From: a virus
Virus record (IMG/VR): IMGVR_UViG_3300009008_000192
Coordinates: 1 to 28,287 of that record
DNA: 28,287 nucleotides
Reading direction: 5' to 3' (one strand)
In this document: one piece after another, positions 1-7,771 of the stretch
Numbering within the stretch: position 1 is the first letter of the stretch
Layout: each line of letters starts with the position of its first letter
Program-made: the position numbers and the translations under genes
The notes under the pieces: generated by a model
What the model saw: only the letters and a program-made list of their open reading frames with translations
Databases searched by the model: none
Told to the model about the DNA's origin: nothing

Positions 1-1
1 A

Positions 2-1348
2 ATATACTTTACGCACGTTGGTCAAGGGGGTGCAGGAATTGAAAAGTTTGTGGAAGGCGGATTGCTTTACGACCCGTTGACAAACTCTGTAGCGGAGACT
101 GCGGCAACATACGGGAATGCTGGGACACCTGATATAATTTGGTTGACGCAGAATGAGAACGACTGGGGAATACAGTTTGATGATTTCTTTTCAGATATGC
201 GTAGCTTGTATGGCGACGATATTAAGTTCGTGATCCGTGGGCGAAATGACAAATGGGGCAGTTACACGAACGCCAACGATCAACTTGCTATTCAATTGGC
301 GGCATCTGACACAAATGTTGTCTATGTGTCGGCAAAAAACCTGCCTCTACGAGATGACGGCATACATTTCACCGATCCGGCAATGCTGGAATGCGGACAG
401 ATCATGGCGGCGGGTAGTATGATGGCCCTCTCCGGGGCTGAGATACAAAGAAATATCACAGCATCAGTTGGAGCGTTTGATAAAGTGTCCGGTCGAATAT
501 TGGTAGCGGGGAGGTCAATATCGGGTAGCGCAGAGATCGGAACATCACTAAAGGCTGGCTATGCCGAAGATATTGGCGGGGTGACTATCAGCAATGGCGT
601 TATTTATAATGCGACCATTGACGGGCTTGCATCAATCGCGGCTCCGGCTGATTCGAGTGGTTTGAAATACAGGCTTGAGTTCGATGACGCGATAGACGTT
701 GGCCCAACTAATTATAACCATGCGCGTAACGGCGGGGTTGTGACTTCTGATGACAATGTGCCCGTTTGGTCGTTTGATACTGATCGGCGGACAGGAATTA
801 TTGAGACGGACAGGGCCGTTACTAATTGGGTAAGTCTCCCATATATTGGGCAGGACACAAACAGCGTAACGTTTTCGCTATGGTTTAATCCAACGGTTGA
901 CGGGAATGCAGACGCAATTATATCTTGTCGCGGGACTTCCGTTAATGCGTCCTTAACCATCCATAATGGGTTCGGGGGAACAGCCGGAAATGTGGCTTTT
1001 ACCGCTCGATCTTTAGGGGGTAACGCGCTCTCCGCGCATTCTTCCGGCGGTGGGTTTTTGCAAGTCGGTACATGGTATCATTTGGCGATGGTTTGTGACC
1101 GATCGAACGACATCCTTTCGGCGTACATCAACGGCGTTTTGGCGGGGTCAAATAATTCAGAGGATTTGTCTTCCGATGCCGCCGCAACCGGCCCGATGGC
1201 TATCGGCAAGTGGGGCTTTGATGGGTCATATATAGGGCTTAATAGCGGGGAATATGATAATGTTACTGTTTATGACAGAGCACTCGTTTCGGAAGAAATA
1301 GCTTCAATTTATGCATTAGAAGCGGCTGGAAAGCGTGGGGTCCAATAA
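2..1348 (+). CDS. SGNH-esterase-like / LamG-domain virion protein (5' end outside window)
   Basis: The frame is open to the first base, so the true start lies upstream. The N-terminal part (about residues 1-135) looks like the end of an SGNH/sialate-O-acetylesterase-like hydrolase: it has an IIWLTQNENDW strand and a late DGIHFTD segment, where this superfamily carries its catalytic Asp-x-x-His. The C-terminal part (about 225-425) looks like a concanavalin-type LamG domain (VTFSLWFNP, GTWYHLAMVCD, SAYINGVL, IGKWGF, YDNVTVYDRALVSEEI). Inference: a receptor-binding or de-acetylating fibre protein acting on host surface glycans. It overlaps the next gene as TAATG, indicating translational coupling. 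The domain reading is good; the virion location is inferred. Confidence 0.72.
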   Translation: MYFTHVGQGGAGIEKFVEGGLLYDPLTNSVAETAATYGNAGTPDIIWLTQNENDWGIQFDDFFSDMRSLYGDDIKFVIRGRNDKWGSYTNANDQLAIQLAASDTNVVYVSAKNLPLRDDGIHFTDPAMLECGQIMAAGSMMALSGAEIQRNITASVGAFDKVSGRILVAGRSISGSAEIGTSLKAGYAEDIGGVTISNGVIYNATIDGLASIAAPADSSGLKYRLEFDDAIDVGPTNYNHARNGGVVTSDDNVPVWSFDTDRRTGIIETDRAVTNWVSLPYIGQDTNSVTFSLWFNPTVDGNADAIISCRGTSVNASLTIHNGFGGTAGNVAFTARSLGGNALSAHSSGGGFLQVGTWYHLAMVCDRSNDILSAYINGVLAGSNNSEDLSSDAAATGPMAIGKWGFDGSYIGLNSGEYDNVTVYDRALVSEEIASIYALEAAGKRGVQ

Positions 1349-1770
1349 TGGAAGGCGGTCGCACAACAATGATAATGGTGTGGATCGTGGCGATCTGCTG
1401 CGCCATTGCCGTTAAGGGGCACGGAAAAGGAGTTCCGCCGCCGGTGCTGACCTCACTCTCGGTATCTAGTGAAGGGATGGCCTCTGTGTCATCCAATCCC
1501 GCGCCGCGTGTTGGAACGCCTACGGCCATCCAATGGGCTGGCGGTGTGACGAATGGGGTGGAGCTTAAAACTAGAAGCGTTGCTGATTACCCCATGCCGG
1601 CATTACCAAAAGCAACCGGCCCCAGTGGCCGCATGACACGCGACAACGGGGATAAGCGACCGTTCTACCGCGTGAAGGTCTGGAACGATCTACTTGGTGA
1701 TTATGTGGAATTTTGCGCGTATGCCCCCGGCAACACGGGATTCTTTCAGGCTGAACTGGTGACGGAATGA
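1348..1770 (+). CDS. Hypothetical secreted protein
   Basis: A 140-residue protein of unknown function. It begins with a hydrophobic segment (MIMVWIVAICCAIAV) resembling a signal peptide or membrane anchor, followed by a Pro/Ser-rich stretch and a mixed region ending in FCAYAPGNTGFFQAEL. The first ATG overlaps the preceding stop as TAATG; an ATG seven codons later is the alternative start. The 3' end overlaps the next gene as ATGA. The position after a fibre-like gene suggests a small accessory virion or envelope protein, but no family is recognised. Confidence 0.6.
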   Translation: MEGGRTTMIMVWIVAICCAIAVKGHGKGVPPPVLTSLSVSSEGMASVSSNPAPRVGTPTAIQWAGGVTNGVELKTRSVADYPMPALPKATGPSGRMTRDNGDKRPFYRVKVWNDLLGDYVEFCAYAPGNTGFFQAELVTE

Positions 1771-2039
1771 TAATATTTTCTCCATTTTCAGAACCCCACA
1801 AACGGATTATTAAAAGGGCGGGCGATGCTTATTACAGCTACCATGGGGAGCACCCTGATATTGTGGCCAAGCGGAATACAGAGACTCAAAAATCAAGATG
1901 TCGGAATTGGATTTATAGTAGGGGAATGAAGGCGGAGCCATGTATTATCCACACCGATGTCGGCCCGGTGAACTACACTCCGTTGCCGAGATGGTCGGGA
2001 AAGGCTCAACTTGCGGAACTGAAGAAAAGAGTAGCTTAA
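1767..2039 (+). CDS. Hypothetical protein
   Basis: A 90-residue basic protein with no recognised domain. It starts inside the previous stop codon (ATGA overlap), which supports it as part of the same coupled operon. It has a charged N-terminus and a C-terminal half ending in WSGKAQLAELKKRVA. No signal peptide or membrane segment is visible. Function unknown. Confidence 0.55.
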   Translation: MIIFSPFSEPHKRIIKRAGDAYYSYHGEHPDIVAKRNTETQKSRCRNWIYSRGMKAEPCIIHTDVGPVNYTPLPRWSGKAQLAELKKRVA

Positions 2040-2051
2040 TAGGGGTTAATA

Positions 2052-2444
2052 ATGGGAAACGGAGAGGTAGGATTAAATAATTTAACGGGGCCATTAAAGG
2101 TTCTTTTACTGCTCTTGTCTATCCTTGGGATTGTTGTTCCTTCTGTGCTTGGATGGGTAAACTTTGACACCCGTATTGATAGGGTGGAAGAGGATCAGAC
2201 CCGCAACAATATTGAGCAAAAACAGAAGTTTGCCAAACACGAGGCGTATGAGAAAGAGGAGCTATCTGCTTTAAAAAAAACAAACGAAAATCAAGATCTT
2301 AGAATTGTATCTCTTGAGAAGCGAGAAATTCAACGTAACGCAGATTTTAACATGCTTAGGCAAGACCTCAAAAGAACTGAGGCCAAACTTGATTTAATAT
2401 TATCCGAGCTTAAAGGCTGGGAAGGAAAACCAAACGGGGGTTAA
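2052..2444 (+). CDS. Membrane-anchored coiled-coil protein, possible lysis accessory
   Basis: A 130-residue protein with one strong transmembrane segment near residues 15-36 (VLLLLLSILGIVVPSVLGWV) followed by a long charged, heptad-like region (about 42-122) predicted to form a coiled coil. This architecture matches inner-membrane spanin subunits or XhlA/hemolysin-like accessory proteins of phage lysis modules. The next genes include a very short lipoprotein, which fits a spanin pair, and a DUF1353 gene lies further downstream. The lysis role is inferred from architecture and neighbours only. Confidence 0.6.
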   Translation: MGNGEVGLNNLTGPLKVLLLLLSILGIVVPSVLGWVNFDTRIDRVEEDQTRNNIEQKQKFAKHEAYEKEELSALKKTNENQDLRIVSLEKREIQRNADFNMLRQDLKRTEAKLDLILSELKGWEGKPNGG

Positions 2445-2447
2445 AAA

Positions 2448-2594
2448 ATGGCAGGAACTAACGGATACAACAACGCGACCAACAACACCAAGAAAACGGC
2501 CTACAAGAAGAAGAAAGGCACAGCGGAAAGAAAGCCCGCCCAACCCGCCAAGAAAAAGGAAAAGAAAACGGCACATAAAAAATACGGGTTATAA
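2448..2594 (+). CDS. Small Lys-rich basic protein
   Basis: A 48-residue open frame beginning 3 nt after the previous stop and ending 1 nt before the next ATG, so it fits exactly between two coupled genes. It is Asn/Thr-rich at the start and very Lys-rich afterwards (KKTAYKKKKGTAERKPAQPA). Low complexity and strong basicity suggest nucleic-acid or membrane-surface binding; no family is recognised. Spacing and lack of any other frame here support it being real. Confidence 0.5.
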   Translation: MAGTNGYNNATNNTKKTAYKKKKGTAERKPAQPAKKKEKKTAHKKYGL

Positions 2595-2595
2595 T

Positions 2596-2769
2596 ATGAA
2601 AGCGACAATCGCAATTTTGGCAGTTGCAATGCTGGCGGGATGCGTCGGCAACAAGGCTGAAACCGAAGTAACCGGCCTAAAGATCGAGCGTAAACCCTCT
2701 GTTGCAGAAGAGGCGCAGGGCTGGGCAAACGCTCTTGACACCGTTCTGCATGGTTCCGGCGATGAATGA
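2596..2769 (+). CDS. Small lipoprotein, possible outer-membrane spanin
   Basis: A 57-residue protein with a classic lipoprotein signal peptide: MKATIAILAVAMLAGC, with lipobox LAGC and the lipidated Cys at residue 16. The mature chain is only about 42 residues. Small lipoproteins close to a TM-plus-coiled-coil protein are typical of two-component spanins (Rz/Rz1-like), which fuse inner and outer membranes at lysis. The lipobox is seen directly; the spanin role is inferred. The 3' end overlaps the next start. Confidence 0.6.
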   Translation: MKATIAILAVAMLAGCVGNKAETEVTGLKIERKPSVAEEAQGWANALDTVLHGSGDE

Positions 2770-2908
2770 TCTTCAATCCGTTGCTGTTGCGTGCGTGGCT
2801 ATGGCCGTGATTTCGGTTTGCATCGTGGTTATACTAAAATTTGAAAACCTTGATCTGGAAGTACCCGGATTGAGGTTGCGGATAAACCGAAAGGATAAGG
2901 ATACATGA
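2762..2908 (+). CDS. Small single-pass membrane protein
   Basis: A 48-residue protein. The ATG at 2762 lies within the last codons of the lipoprotein gene, in another frame. A transmembrane helix covers about residues 6-26 (SVAVACVAMAVISVCIVVIL), followed by a short charged tail ending in INRKDKDT. It overlaps the next gene by 4 nt. Could be a holin-like or other lysis accessory protein; the family is not recognised. Confidence 0.55.
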   Translation: MNDLQSVAVACVAMAVISVCIVVILKFENLDLEVPGLRLRINRKDKDT

Positions 2909-4359
2909 AAAAACTCGTTCTATTTTGCTGCATGGTATCGCTGGCGTCATTTGCTGCAGACCGTTATTTTCATGCGCCGGGGCTTCAAAGCGATGGAACT
3001 CTGTCGAATGGAAGCATAGCAGTCTTTAACGAAGACGGAACGCTGGGCGATGGATCCGGTCAGTCAAACGCAACAACTCAAACCAGCATCGTTTTGCCGA
3101 CAAACTCCTTCCCGTACAAGAAAGGGCAACTTTCATTTGATACGGATTCCAACACAATCCTTGCTGACACCGGGTATGACGGGGTTCGGGTAAACATTGG
3201 TCAAGAGGTACACGTACCCATTTATAACGGGCTTATAGGTACAACGCTATCAAATGGAACGCCTGTCGCCGGGAGTGGATTGTATTTCAACGGCATTCCC
3301 AATGTAATCCCGGCTGATGCAGATAATGAGTTGCATGTAATCGGCTATCTCGGAGTAGCGACGGCGGATATTCCCTTCGGGGAAATGGGGCTTGCTACGT
3401 ATATCGGTGCGATTAGGGATGTTGATACCTCTGGCCTCGCGGTTGCCCCCGCGTTTCTGGCGAGTGGTGGCGGGCTTCAAAATGCTGTTCCGCTCTATCC
3501 GACCGCACGGCTTCTTATTGGGGGCGTGACGGCATCTGATGCGGTTAATGGCGTTGTGGGCACATTACCTATCTATATGCCGAGGACGGCGCTACGGGGC
3601 GCGTACAGCTTCACATCTCAAGGGATCGGGGCCGGAACGTATTACAAAGCCGGGTTTTACGAGTGGGAAACCAGCGACACAACCCTAAACCAAGGAAGTT
3701 TAACAGAGACGCTAGGGACGGCGGGGGCGGCAAAGGCAGCGCGACCCGGAATAGTTGTCAGCGGGGCGGGCACGGTCGATACTGGACAGGTTGGTTTGCG
3801 GGTTATCGGGATAGGCGATAGCGAGACAGGGATTCAAACGGCGAGTGTAACCAACATTATCACCACGAACATAACAGAGCTTGCCACCGACATTCTCTAT
3901 GAGTCTGACGGGAAAATGTCGGGACAGGTGACATATGAGCTTTATACCGTCACCGGATCGCCAACAACCTACAGCCTCACTTTCAATTACGGATGGTCTA
4001 AATACGAAGATTTCGGAGATCAGGACTTTACCGTTTCTGATATAGATGCGGTTTGGCAGGGCAACGCAAACAGCACTCTTGATATAGCCCTCATGCATCA
4101 CACCGTAAGCAACTGGACTTATGCGGCGACCGGATTTGCCCCAGGTAACGGCGATATTGCGCGGAAGTCGATTGATCAGCAACTTGCCGGAGACGCGGAA
4201 AACAATTTCGATGGATCTTGGAAGCACAAGGATTTAAACTTGTTCATCGATGGAAACGGCGGCGAGGGCTTTGTAATTGAGATCATTACCGGCGCAAACA
4301 ACACGATTCAGACGATGGATATTAATGTTGCAGCGTACAGCGAGGAACTAACGAGGTGA
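2905..4359 (+). CDS. Secreted fibre-like structural protein
   Basis: A 484-residue protein with an N-terminal signal-peptide-like sequence (MKKLVLFCCMVSLASFAA), then a long Gly/Ala/Thr/Asn-rich, beta-type sequence without catalytic motifs that I recognise. Segments such as NGSIAVFNEDGTLGDGSG and PVYPTARLL-like repeats of hydrophobic/Gly strands resemble phage fibre or appendage proteins. The C-terminal third (about 330-480) may form a beta-sandwich. A signal peptide on a virion-like protein is odd: either it is exported to the envelope, or the N-terminus serves another purpose. Start supported by a 4-nt overlap with the previous gene. Confidence 0.55.
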   Translation: MKKLVLFCCMVSLASFAADRYFHAPGLQSDGTLSNGSIAVFNEDGTLGDGSGQSNATTQTSIVLPTNSFPYKKGQLSFDTDSNTILADTGYDGVRVNIGQEVHVPIYNGLIGTTLSNGTPVAGSGLYFNGIPNVIPADADNELHVIGYLGVATADIPFGEMGLATYIGAIRDVDTSGLAVAPAFLASGGGLQNAVPLYPTARLLIGGVTASDAVNGVVGTLPIYMPRTALRGAYSFTSQGIGAGTYYKAGFYEWETSDTTLNQGSLTETLGTAGAAKAARPGIVVSGAGTVDTGQVGLRVIGIGDSETGIQTASVTNIITTNITELATDILYESDGKMSGQVTYELYTVTGSPTTYSLTFNYGWSKYEDFGDQDFTVSDIDAVWQGNANSTLDIALMHHTVSNWTYAATGFAPGNGDIARKSIDQQLAGDAENNFDGSWKHKDLNLFIDGNGGEGFVIEIITGANNTIQTMDINVAAYSEELTR

Positions 4360-4361
4360 TT

Positions 4362-4616
4362 ATGAAAACGATTATTGCGGTACTGGCTTTGGCACTTGCG
4401 CTGTCTGGATGTGCGACGCGGGTAGAAACCTCAACATGGGTCGCCACTGAGCCGGAGGATCCTGTAAAGCGCACGGTGGTTAAGCATAGCTGGTGGCTTG
4501 GACTCCCTGCAATTGCGCCGATGGACAGCAGTATAAAGGACGGCGATTTCGAAGTTGAAACCAAATCTTTCAATCTGCCGACTTTTGATATTGATACACT
4601 TTTTGAAAAAGACTGA
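4362..4616 (+). CDS. Small lipoprotein
   Basis: An 84-residue protein starting MKTIIAVLALALALSGC, with lipobox LSGC, so lipidation of the Cys at residue 17 is likely. The rest has no known domain. A GTG six nt upstream overlaps the previous stop and is an alternative start, but the ATG at 4362 gives a standard signal peptide. It is the second lipoprotein in this module, consistent with envelope-targeted lysis or superinfection functions; the exact role is unknown. Confidence 0.6.
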   Translation: MKTIIAVLALALALSGCATRVETSTWVATEPEDPVKRTVVKHSWWLGLPAIAPMDSSIKDGDFEVETKSFNLPTFDIDTLFEKD

Positions 4617-4617
4617 C

Positions 4618-4728
4618 GTGAATACCAACCCTCAGAACTACGACGACGCAATGGAGTACGTTCGGTTTCTTGAGGGCGCGTTGCACGACATGGCGAACGA
4701 TTTCCATAAGCGCCTGTCTGAGAAATAA
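4618..4728 (+). CDS. Very small hypothetical protein
   Basis: A 36-residue frame starting with GTG one nt after the previous stop and ending TAA at 4728. The product (MNTNPQNYDDAMEYVRFLEG at its start) is acidic and looks alpha-helical. Support comes from tight packing between two genes and from normal composition. No family is recognised. Confidence 0.42.
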   Translation: MNTNPQNYDDAMEYVRFLEGALHDMANDFHKRLSEK

Positions 4729-4750
4729 CAGGAAATTGCGAGTTTGAGAG

Positions 4751-5092
4751 ATGGGAAAGATTAAATACAAGAATCCAAAGCGAATCGAATATTTTAGCCG
4801 TCGATATGGGAAAACGGTGATCGTTCCGAAGGGGTATGAATCGGACGGGGCAAGCGGGCCTGCTATTGATATTCCGTCAACGGGATGGTGGATCCATGAT
4901 AAGCTGTGCGATACAGGCACTTTTGAGGACGGAACGCCCTGCACGAACTGGCAGGCTTCTATGGTGTTGCGCGACGTTCTGAGAGCCGAAGGCCGCGGTA
5001 TCCGCAAGGTAACGTGGTTCTGGTCAACGCTTTTCTTTGGTGGCGGTAAGGCTAGAGAGAACGGGATTTTCCGTTTAAAGGCGAAAAAATAA
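4751..5092 (+). CDS. DUF1353 family protein
   Basis: A 113-residue protein matching the DUF1353 pattern often found in phage lysis/late regions: YESDGASGPAID, then WWIHDKLCDTGTF, then a helical segment containing VLRDVLRAEG. The conserved Asp/Gly/Ser and His-Asp residues are present and the length is typical. The family has no firmly established biochemical function. It is the last plus-strand gene of the left module and faces the minus-strand operon tail to tail. Confidence 0.75.
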   Translation: MGKIKYKNPKRIEYFSRRYGKTVIVPKGYESDGASGPAIDIPSTGWWIHDKLCDTGTFEDGTPCTNWQASMVLRDVLRAEGRGIRKVTWFWSTLFFGGGKARENGIFRLKAKK

Positions 5093-5211
5093 AGCAGGGA
5101 CAGGCACACTACCGCCCGCCCCCGCCTTTGTAATAAACGCTTTTAGAAGGTGGACTTCTCCTTTGAGGCTGTTGCCCCGGTTATTTATACGGCGAATCAA
5201 CCGCGACCCGC
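5093..5211. other. Convergent intergenic gap
   Basis: This 119-nt gap lies between the ends of two converging transcription units. It holds C-rich stretches and short imperfect hairpins, but I see no hairpin followed by a T-run on either strand, so no rho-independent terminator can be called. Confidence 0.4.
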
Positions 5212-5502
5212 CTAGAAAACCTTTGATTTCGGCCTGCTGTGCGCCTCGATCCGTTTCCGGGCAATCTCTTTCAGGTATTCCTTTGGTAGCCGACCGTCGT
5301 TTGAGTGGGCAATCTGGTGGCAGTCGGCACAAAGCGCGATGAGGTTGTTAAGCTCGTCCGCATTCTTGCGCCCTCCCATACCCTTCTCACACACGTGATG
5401 GACGTGATCGGCCACCCTCCGGCAAGCGGGGTTTTCGCAGAGTACGATGTCCTGCTGCCCCGCGCCGATGGACTTTAGGTATTTCTTTTTATAGGATTTC
5501 AT
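5212..5502 (-). CDS. HNH endonuclease
   Basis: A 96-residue HNH nuclease. The zinc-binding and catalytic elements are visible: CENPACRR near residue 22, VHHVCEKGMGG near 35-46, NNLIALCADCH near 67-77 and a following His. The N-terminus is Lys-rich. Small HNH proteins of this size occur widely in phages and can act in packaging with the terminase or as free-standing nucleases. It is the last gene of the minus-strand operon. Confidence 0.82.
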   Translation of the reverse strand: MKSYKKKYLKSIGAGQQDIVLCENPACRRVADHVHHVCEKGMGGRKNADELNNLIALCADCHQIAHSNDGRLPKEYLKEIARKRIEAHSRPKSKVF

Positions 5503-5506
5503 GTTT

Positions 5507-5749
5507 TCAGCCGTTGGAAACTTTGAGAATCAAAGACCTATCACCACGGTCAGAGCTTAAATCATTCATGTGTGCGTTGTAATGGGATTGTCGCACCCAA
5601 CCGCCTCGGCAATCATAAAAAGAGCCGTTGTGCATTTTAGCCTCAACCTCTCCGTCTCCGATCATTTGCAACGTTGATTTTTCAAAGTCTGACTCAGGCG
5701 TTATCACCAACTGAGTAACCCCGTCTTCAATGTATATTGCGGTTTTCAT
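5507..5749 (-). CDS. Hypothetical phage protein
   Basis: An 80-residue protein of unknown function. It begins MKTAIYIEDGVTQLVITPES, with a strand-rich N-terminal half and a central Trp-containing segment. Its start overlaps the ssb stop by 4 nt (ATGA), so it is co-translated with SSB. Similar short proteins with this N-terminal pattern occur beside phage replication genes, but I can assign no activity. Confidence 0.6.
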   Translation of the reverse strand: MKTAIYIEDGVTQLVITPESDFEKSTLQMIGDGEVEAKMHNGSFYDCRGGWVRQSHYNAHMNDLSSDRGDRSLILKVSNG

Positions 5750-6096
5750 GATTCGCTACCTCCACCCGGCTTCCCGCTCAGAAACGTGACGTGGTTTGCG
5801 CGAACTCTGAGCTTACTCCGCTTCTCGCCGTCCTTCTCCCACGTATCAAGTTCAAGCGATCCTTCCACAAATACCGGCGAGCCTTTTTTAAGGAACTCGT
5901 TGCATGATTCGGCTTGTTTCCCCCAACAAGTAACGTCGCAATAAGTGACCTTTTCCTGCGTTGCGCCCGCCTTGTCTTTGTACGTCTCGTTGATTGCAAG
6001 TCCGAGATCAGCGACCGCCGTGCCTGACGGGGTATAGCGGATTTGTGGGTTGCGGGTTAAGTTGCCCATTAAGAGCGTTTTGTTATATGATGGCAT
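5746..6096 (-). CDS. ssb: Single-stranded DNA-binding protein
   Basis: A 116-residue protein with a full SSB OB-fold: YNKTLLMGNLTRNPQIRYTP at the start, VADLGLAINE, VTYCDVTCWGKQAE, KKGSPVFVEGSLELDTWE and RVRANHVTFL. The acidic C-terminal tip of cellular SSB is reduced to GGGSES, common in phage versions. It coats single strands during replication and recombination, matching the nearby Erf protein. The gene has a strong AAGGAG ribosome site. Confidence 0.95.
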   Translation of the reverse strand: MPSYNKTLLMGNLTRNPQIRYTPSGTAVADLGLAINETYKDKAGATQEKVTYCDVTCWGKQAESCNEFLKKGSPVFVEGSLELDTWEKDGEKRSKLRVRANHVTFLSGKPGGGSES

Positions 6097-6101
6097 GTTA
6101 T

Positions 6102-6116
6102 CTCCTTGTTATGATT
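6102..6116 (-). promoter_or_regulatory. Recurrent leader / RBS motif before ssb
   Basis: Minus-strand AATCATAACAAGGAG, one of several near-copies of AATCACAACAnnAGGAG found directly before minus-strand genes. It includes the Shine-Dalgarno sequence and overlaps the stop of the upstream gene. Confidence 0.55.
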
Positions 6117-6411
6117 GAAACATTTCCGTCTGAACTTCTGCGCATACGCAACCAACAACGCGCACCGTCTTTTCTGTAATCGGACACTTGACCGATCCGC
6201 GTTCCTCGACAAGCTTTAATTTGATCAGTTCCGTGATGCGCGGACGCACGGCGTTGGGTTCTGAAAAACCGAGGGACGCCATGACCTGGCGGTCGGTTTG
6301 CGGGTGCTCGCAGCTTTTCAGGTGGCTCAAAACCATTTCCGCCCGCTTGCTGAGTTTAACTTCCTCTTCGTGATATGCCTTTATGCTGTGCTGGTGTACG
6401 TTCGTTTTCAT
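6109..6411 (-). CDS. Winged-helix DNA-binding protein
   Basis: A 100-residue protein whose middle part (about 18-75) looks like a winged helix-turn-helix: KRAEMVLSHLKSCEHPQTDR leads into a recognition-type segment MASLGFSEPNAVRPRITELI, then a wing with VEERGSVKCP. This resembles phage DNA-binding proteins of the MarR-like winged fold. It could regulate early genes or assist replication; the target is unknown. A recurrent leader motif and a strong AAGGAG site precede it. Confidence 0.65.
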   Translation of the reverse strand: MKTNVHQHSIKAYHEEEVKLSKRAEMVLSHLKSCEHPQTDRQVMASLGFSEPNAVRPRITELIKLKLVEERGSVKCPITEKTVRVVGCVCAEVQTEMFQS

Positions 6412-6420
6412 GCTGTTGCG

Positions 6421-6437
6421 CTCCTTGTGTTGTGATT
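6421..6437 (-). promoter_or_regulatory. Recurrent leader / RBS motif
   Basis: Minus-strand AATCACAACACAAGGAG, overlapping the stop codon of the upstream gene and supplying the Shine-Dalgarno of the winged-helix gene. Near-identical to the copies at 7248-7265 and 14375-14391. Confidence 0.6.
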
Positions 6438-6876
6438 AATCCATGTCCATATTGTGAACAAGCTTGCCTTCGCACTTCTCGCAAACCCCGTGCTGTGGCG
6501 ACATGTGCAGGCAGTCCAGATGATCCTTGCACACCTTGCATCTAAAAAGCCGGCCTTTGGCGAGCAGGGCGACTATGCACTTGTCCCGGGTTTCTGCCGA
6601 AATGATGAACGCCCCGACGTATACGCCGCTGTTCGTTGCCATTTTGGAAAGTTCATAGGCCGCCGTGGTCTGCTCTGCCCGGGTAAGCCCTCTGATAACC
6701 CGATCGGTTGCGCTGTCGTCCTCCGTGTAAACCGGGATGTCCGTAGAAACGTTGTCTGGGTGGTTCCCGCGCCACCGGCCGCGCTCATCCCCGCCCCGGT
6801 AGGCGTTGGCGTCGTAATCCAGATTAAACCAGTTGTCGAGTTCCGCCATTAACTTGTTGAGGTTCTTATCCTTCAT
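6436..6876 (-). CDS. Hypothetical protein with C-terminal zinc ribbon
   Basis: A 146-residue protein. The N-terminal two thirds has no recognised domain; the C-terminus has a four-Cys zinc-ribbon-like pattern (CKVCKDHLDCLH and CEKCEG). A double-Cys knuckle pair suggests metal-dependent nucleic-acid or protein binding. It overlaps the end of the upstream gene by 11 nt, consistent with coupling. No function is known. Confidence 0.62.
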   Translation of the reverse strand: MKDKNLNKLMAELDNWFNLDYDANAYRGGDERGRWRGNHPDNVSTDIPVYTEDDSATDRVIRGLTRAEQTTAAYELSKMATNSGVYVGAFIISAETRDKCIVALLAKGRLFRCKVCKDHLDCLHMSPQHGVCEKCEGKLVHNMDMD

Positions 6877-7240
6877 TGTTCAGATCCTCCGCGTTTACGT
6901 GTCCGTTTTCGAGGAGCCAGATTAGCATTTTTGCGCGGGCGTCGGCTTCTGTCTTACCTGTAACCCAATAACCGCCTGCCTTATCAGGCTCGCAAAAGCT
7001 CTTCCAAACAGCTTCGGCGGGGTGATGGGTGTTAACATACCACGGCAACATCTCGCCCAACTCCGCAACGGTCGGCGCGTGTACATAATCGGAGCCGAAC
7101 ATTCTGTGATTCCACGCTACGATAGTTGGGATTTCTCCCTTTCCGAAGTTTATCCATTGGAACAGCCCGACCTTGCGAATGCCCAACTCTTCCAGCCTCT
7201 TCGCGTTCTCCAAACTACATACCTGATCTTCCAGTTTCAT
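6866..7240 (-). CDS. Hypothetical phage protein
   Basis: A protein of about 124 residues starting MKLEDQVCSLENAKRLEELG, a pattern seen in conserved phage hypotheticals: a predicted helix-loop, a Trp-rich middle (VGLFQWINFG) and a C-terminal helical segment EADARAKMLIWLLENG. I choose the ATG at 7240 because AGGAG lies 7 nt upstream of it; the ATG at 7246 is only 1 nt from that site. No enzymatic motif is visible. Confidence 0.68.
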   Translation of the reverse strand: MKLEDQVCSLENAKRLEELGIRKVGLFQWINFGKGEIPTIVAWNHRMFGSDYVHAPTVAELGEMLPWYVNTHHPAEAVWKSFCEPDKAGGYWVTGKTEADARAKMLIWLLENGHVNAEDLNNEG

Positions 7241-7247
7241 GCTCATT

Positions 7248-7265
7248 CTCCTAGTTGTTGTGATT
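7248..7265 (-). promoter_or_regulatory. Recurrent leader / RBS motif
   Basis: Minus-strand AATCACAACAACTAGGAG, directly after the stop of the ERCC4-type gene. One of the best copies of the leader found in this operon. Confidence 0.6.
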
Positions 7266-7771
7266 TATTTGTGTCTCAGAAAATACTTTGCCTGCTCAAC
7301 AATCCACTTTGCAGCGCGTTCCCGTGATCCGATCCAGTAATGGTGACAATTGAAGTCCACGCGAAACGCCTTTAAAGACCCAATCACGCCCTTTGCCCTT
7401 GTCGATGGATTCACCACCCGCTTGCGACCCTCTTCGCGCTGTATCTCCGCAATCCTGTGGCATTCTGGCAGTATCTCGGTGTGGTGACAGCCGATCAATA
7501 TACAGTAAAAATCGAAGCCGTCCTGCATTCTCTGCAATTCCAGCTTGAACCTCTCGCGGTTTGAATGCTTCTTATCGCCTTTGTTTGAATCCATCGTGCC
7601 TATGAGGTCGGAACAGGACTTAAATTCCACGCAGAACTTGTCCTCATAGCCTAAAATACTGTAGTCGCCAGTTTTCAAACTCTTGTCGATGACCTCAACG
7701 CCTTCGATGCCGTCGAAGTCTAGTCCGATCTGCTCGCGCGAGTCCCTGACAATTTGTATTTTCTCGCTCAT
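7265..7771 (-). CDS. ERCC4-type (XPF-like) nuclease
   Basis: A 168-residue protein with the ERCC4 nuclease pattern: DSREQ at residues 10-14, TGDYSI near 34-39, VEFKSCSDLIG near 48-58 (VEFK in place of the usual VERK), and a following NRERFKLELQRM helix. These acidic and Lys residues form the metal-dependent nuclease site in this family, which cuts branched or junction DNA. With Erf, SSB and a NinB-like protein nearby, a role in phage recombination or replication-intermediate processing is likely. Confidence 0.85.
   Translation of the reverse strand: MSEKIQIVRDSREQIGLDFDGIEGVEVIDKSLKTGDYSILGYEDKFCVEFKSCSDLIGTMDSNKGDKKHSNRERFKLELQRMQDGFDFYCILIGCHHTEILPECHRIAEIQREEGRKRVVNPSTRAKGVIGSLKAFRVDFNCHHYWIGSRERAAKWIVEQAKYFLRHK

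Noticed and set aside
5093-5211. Bidirectional terminator between converging operons
   Set aside because: No stable hairpin with a T-run was found on either strand.
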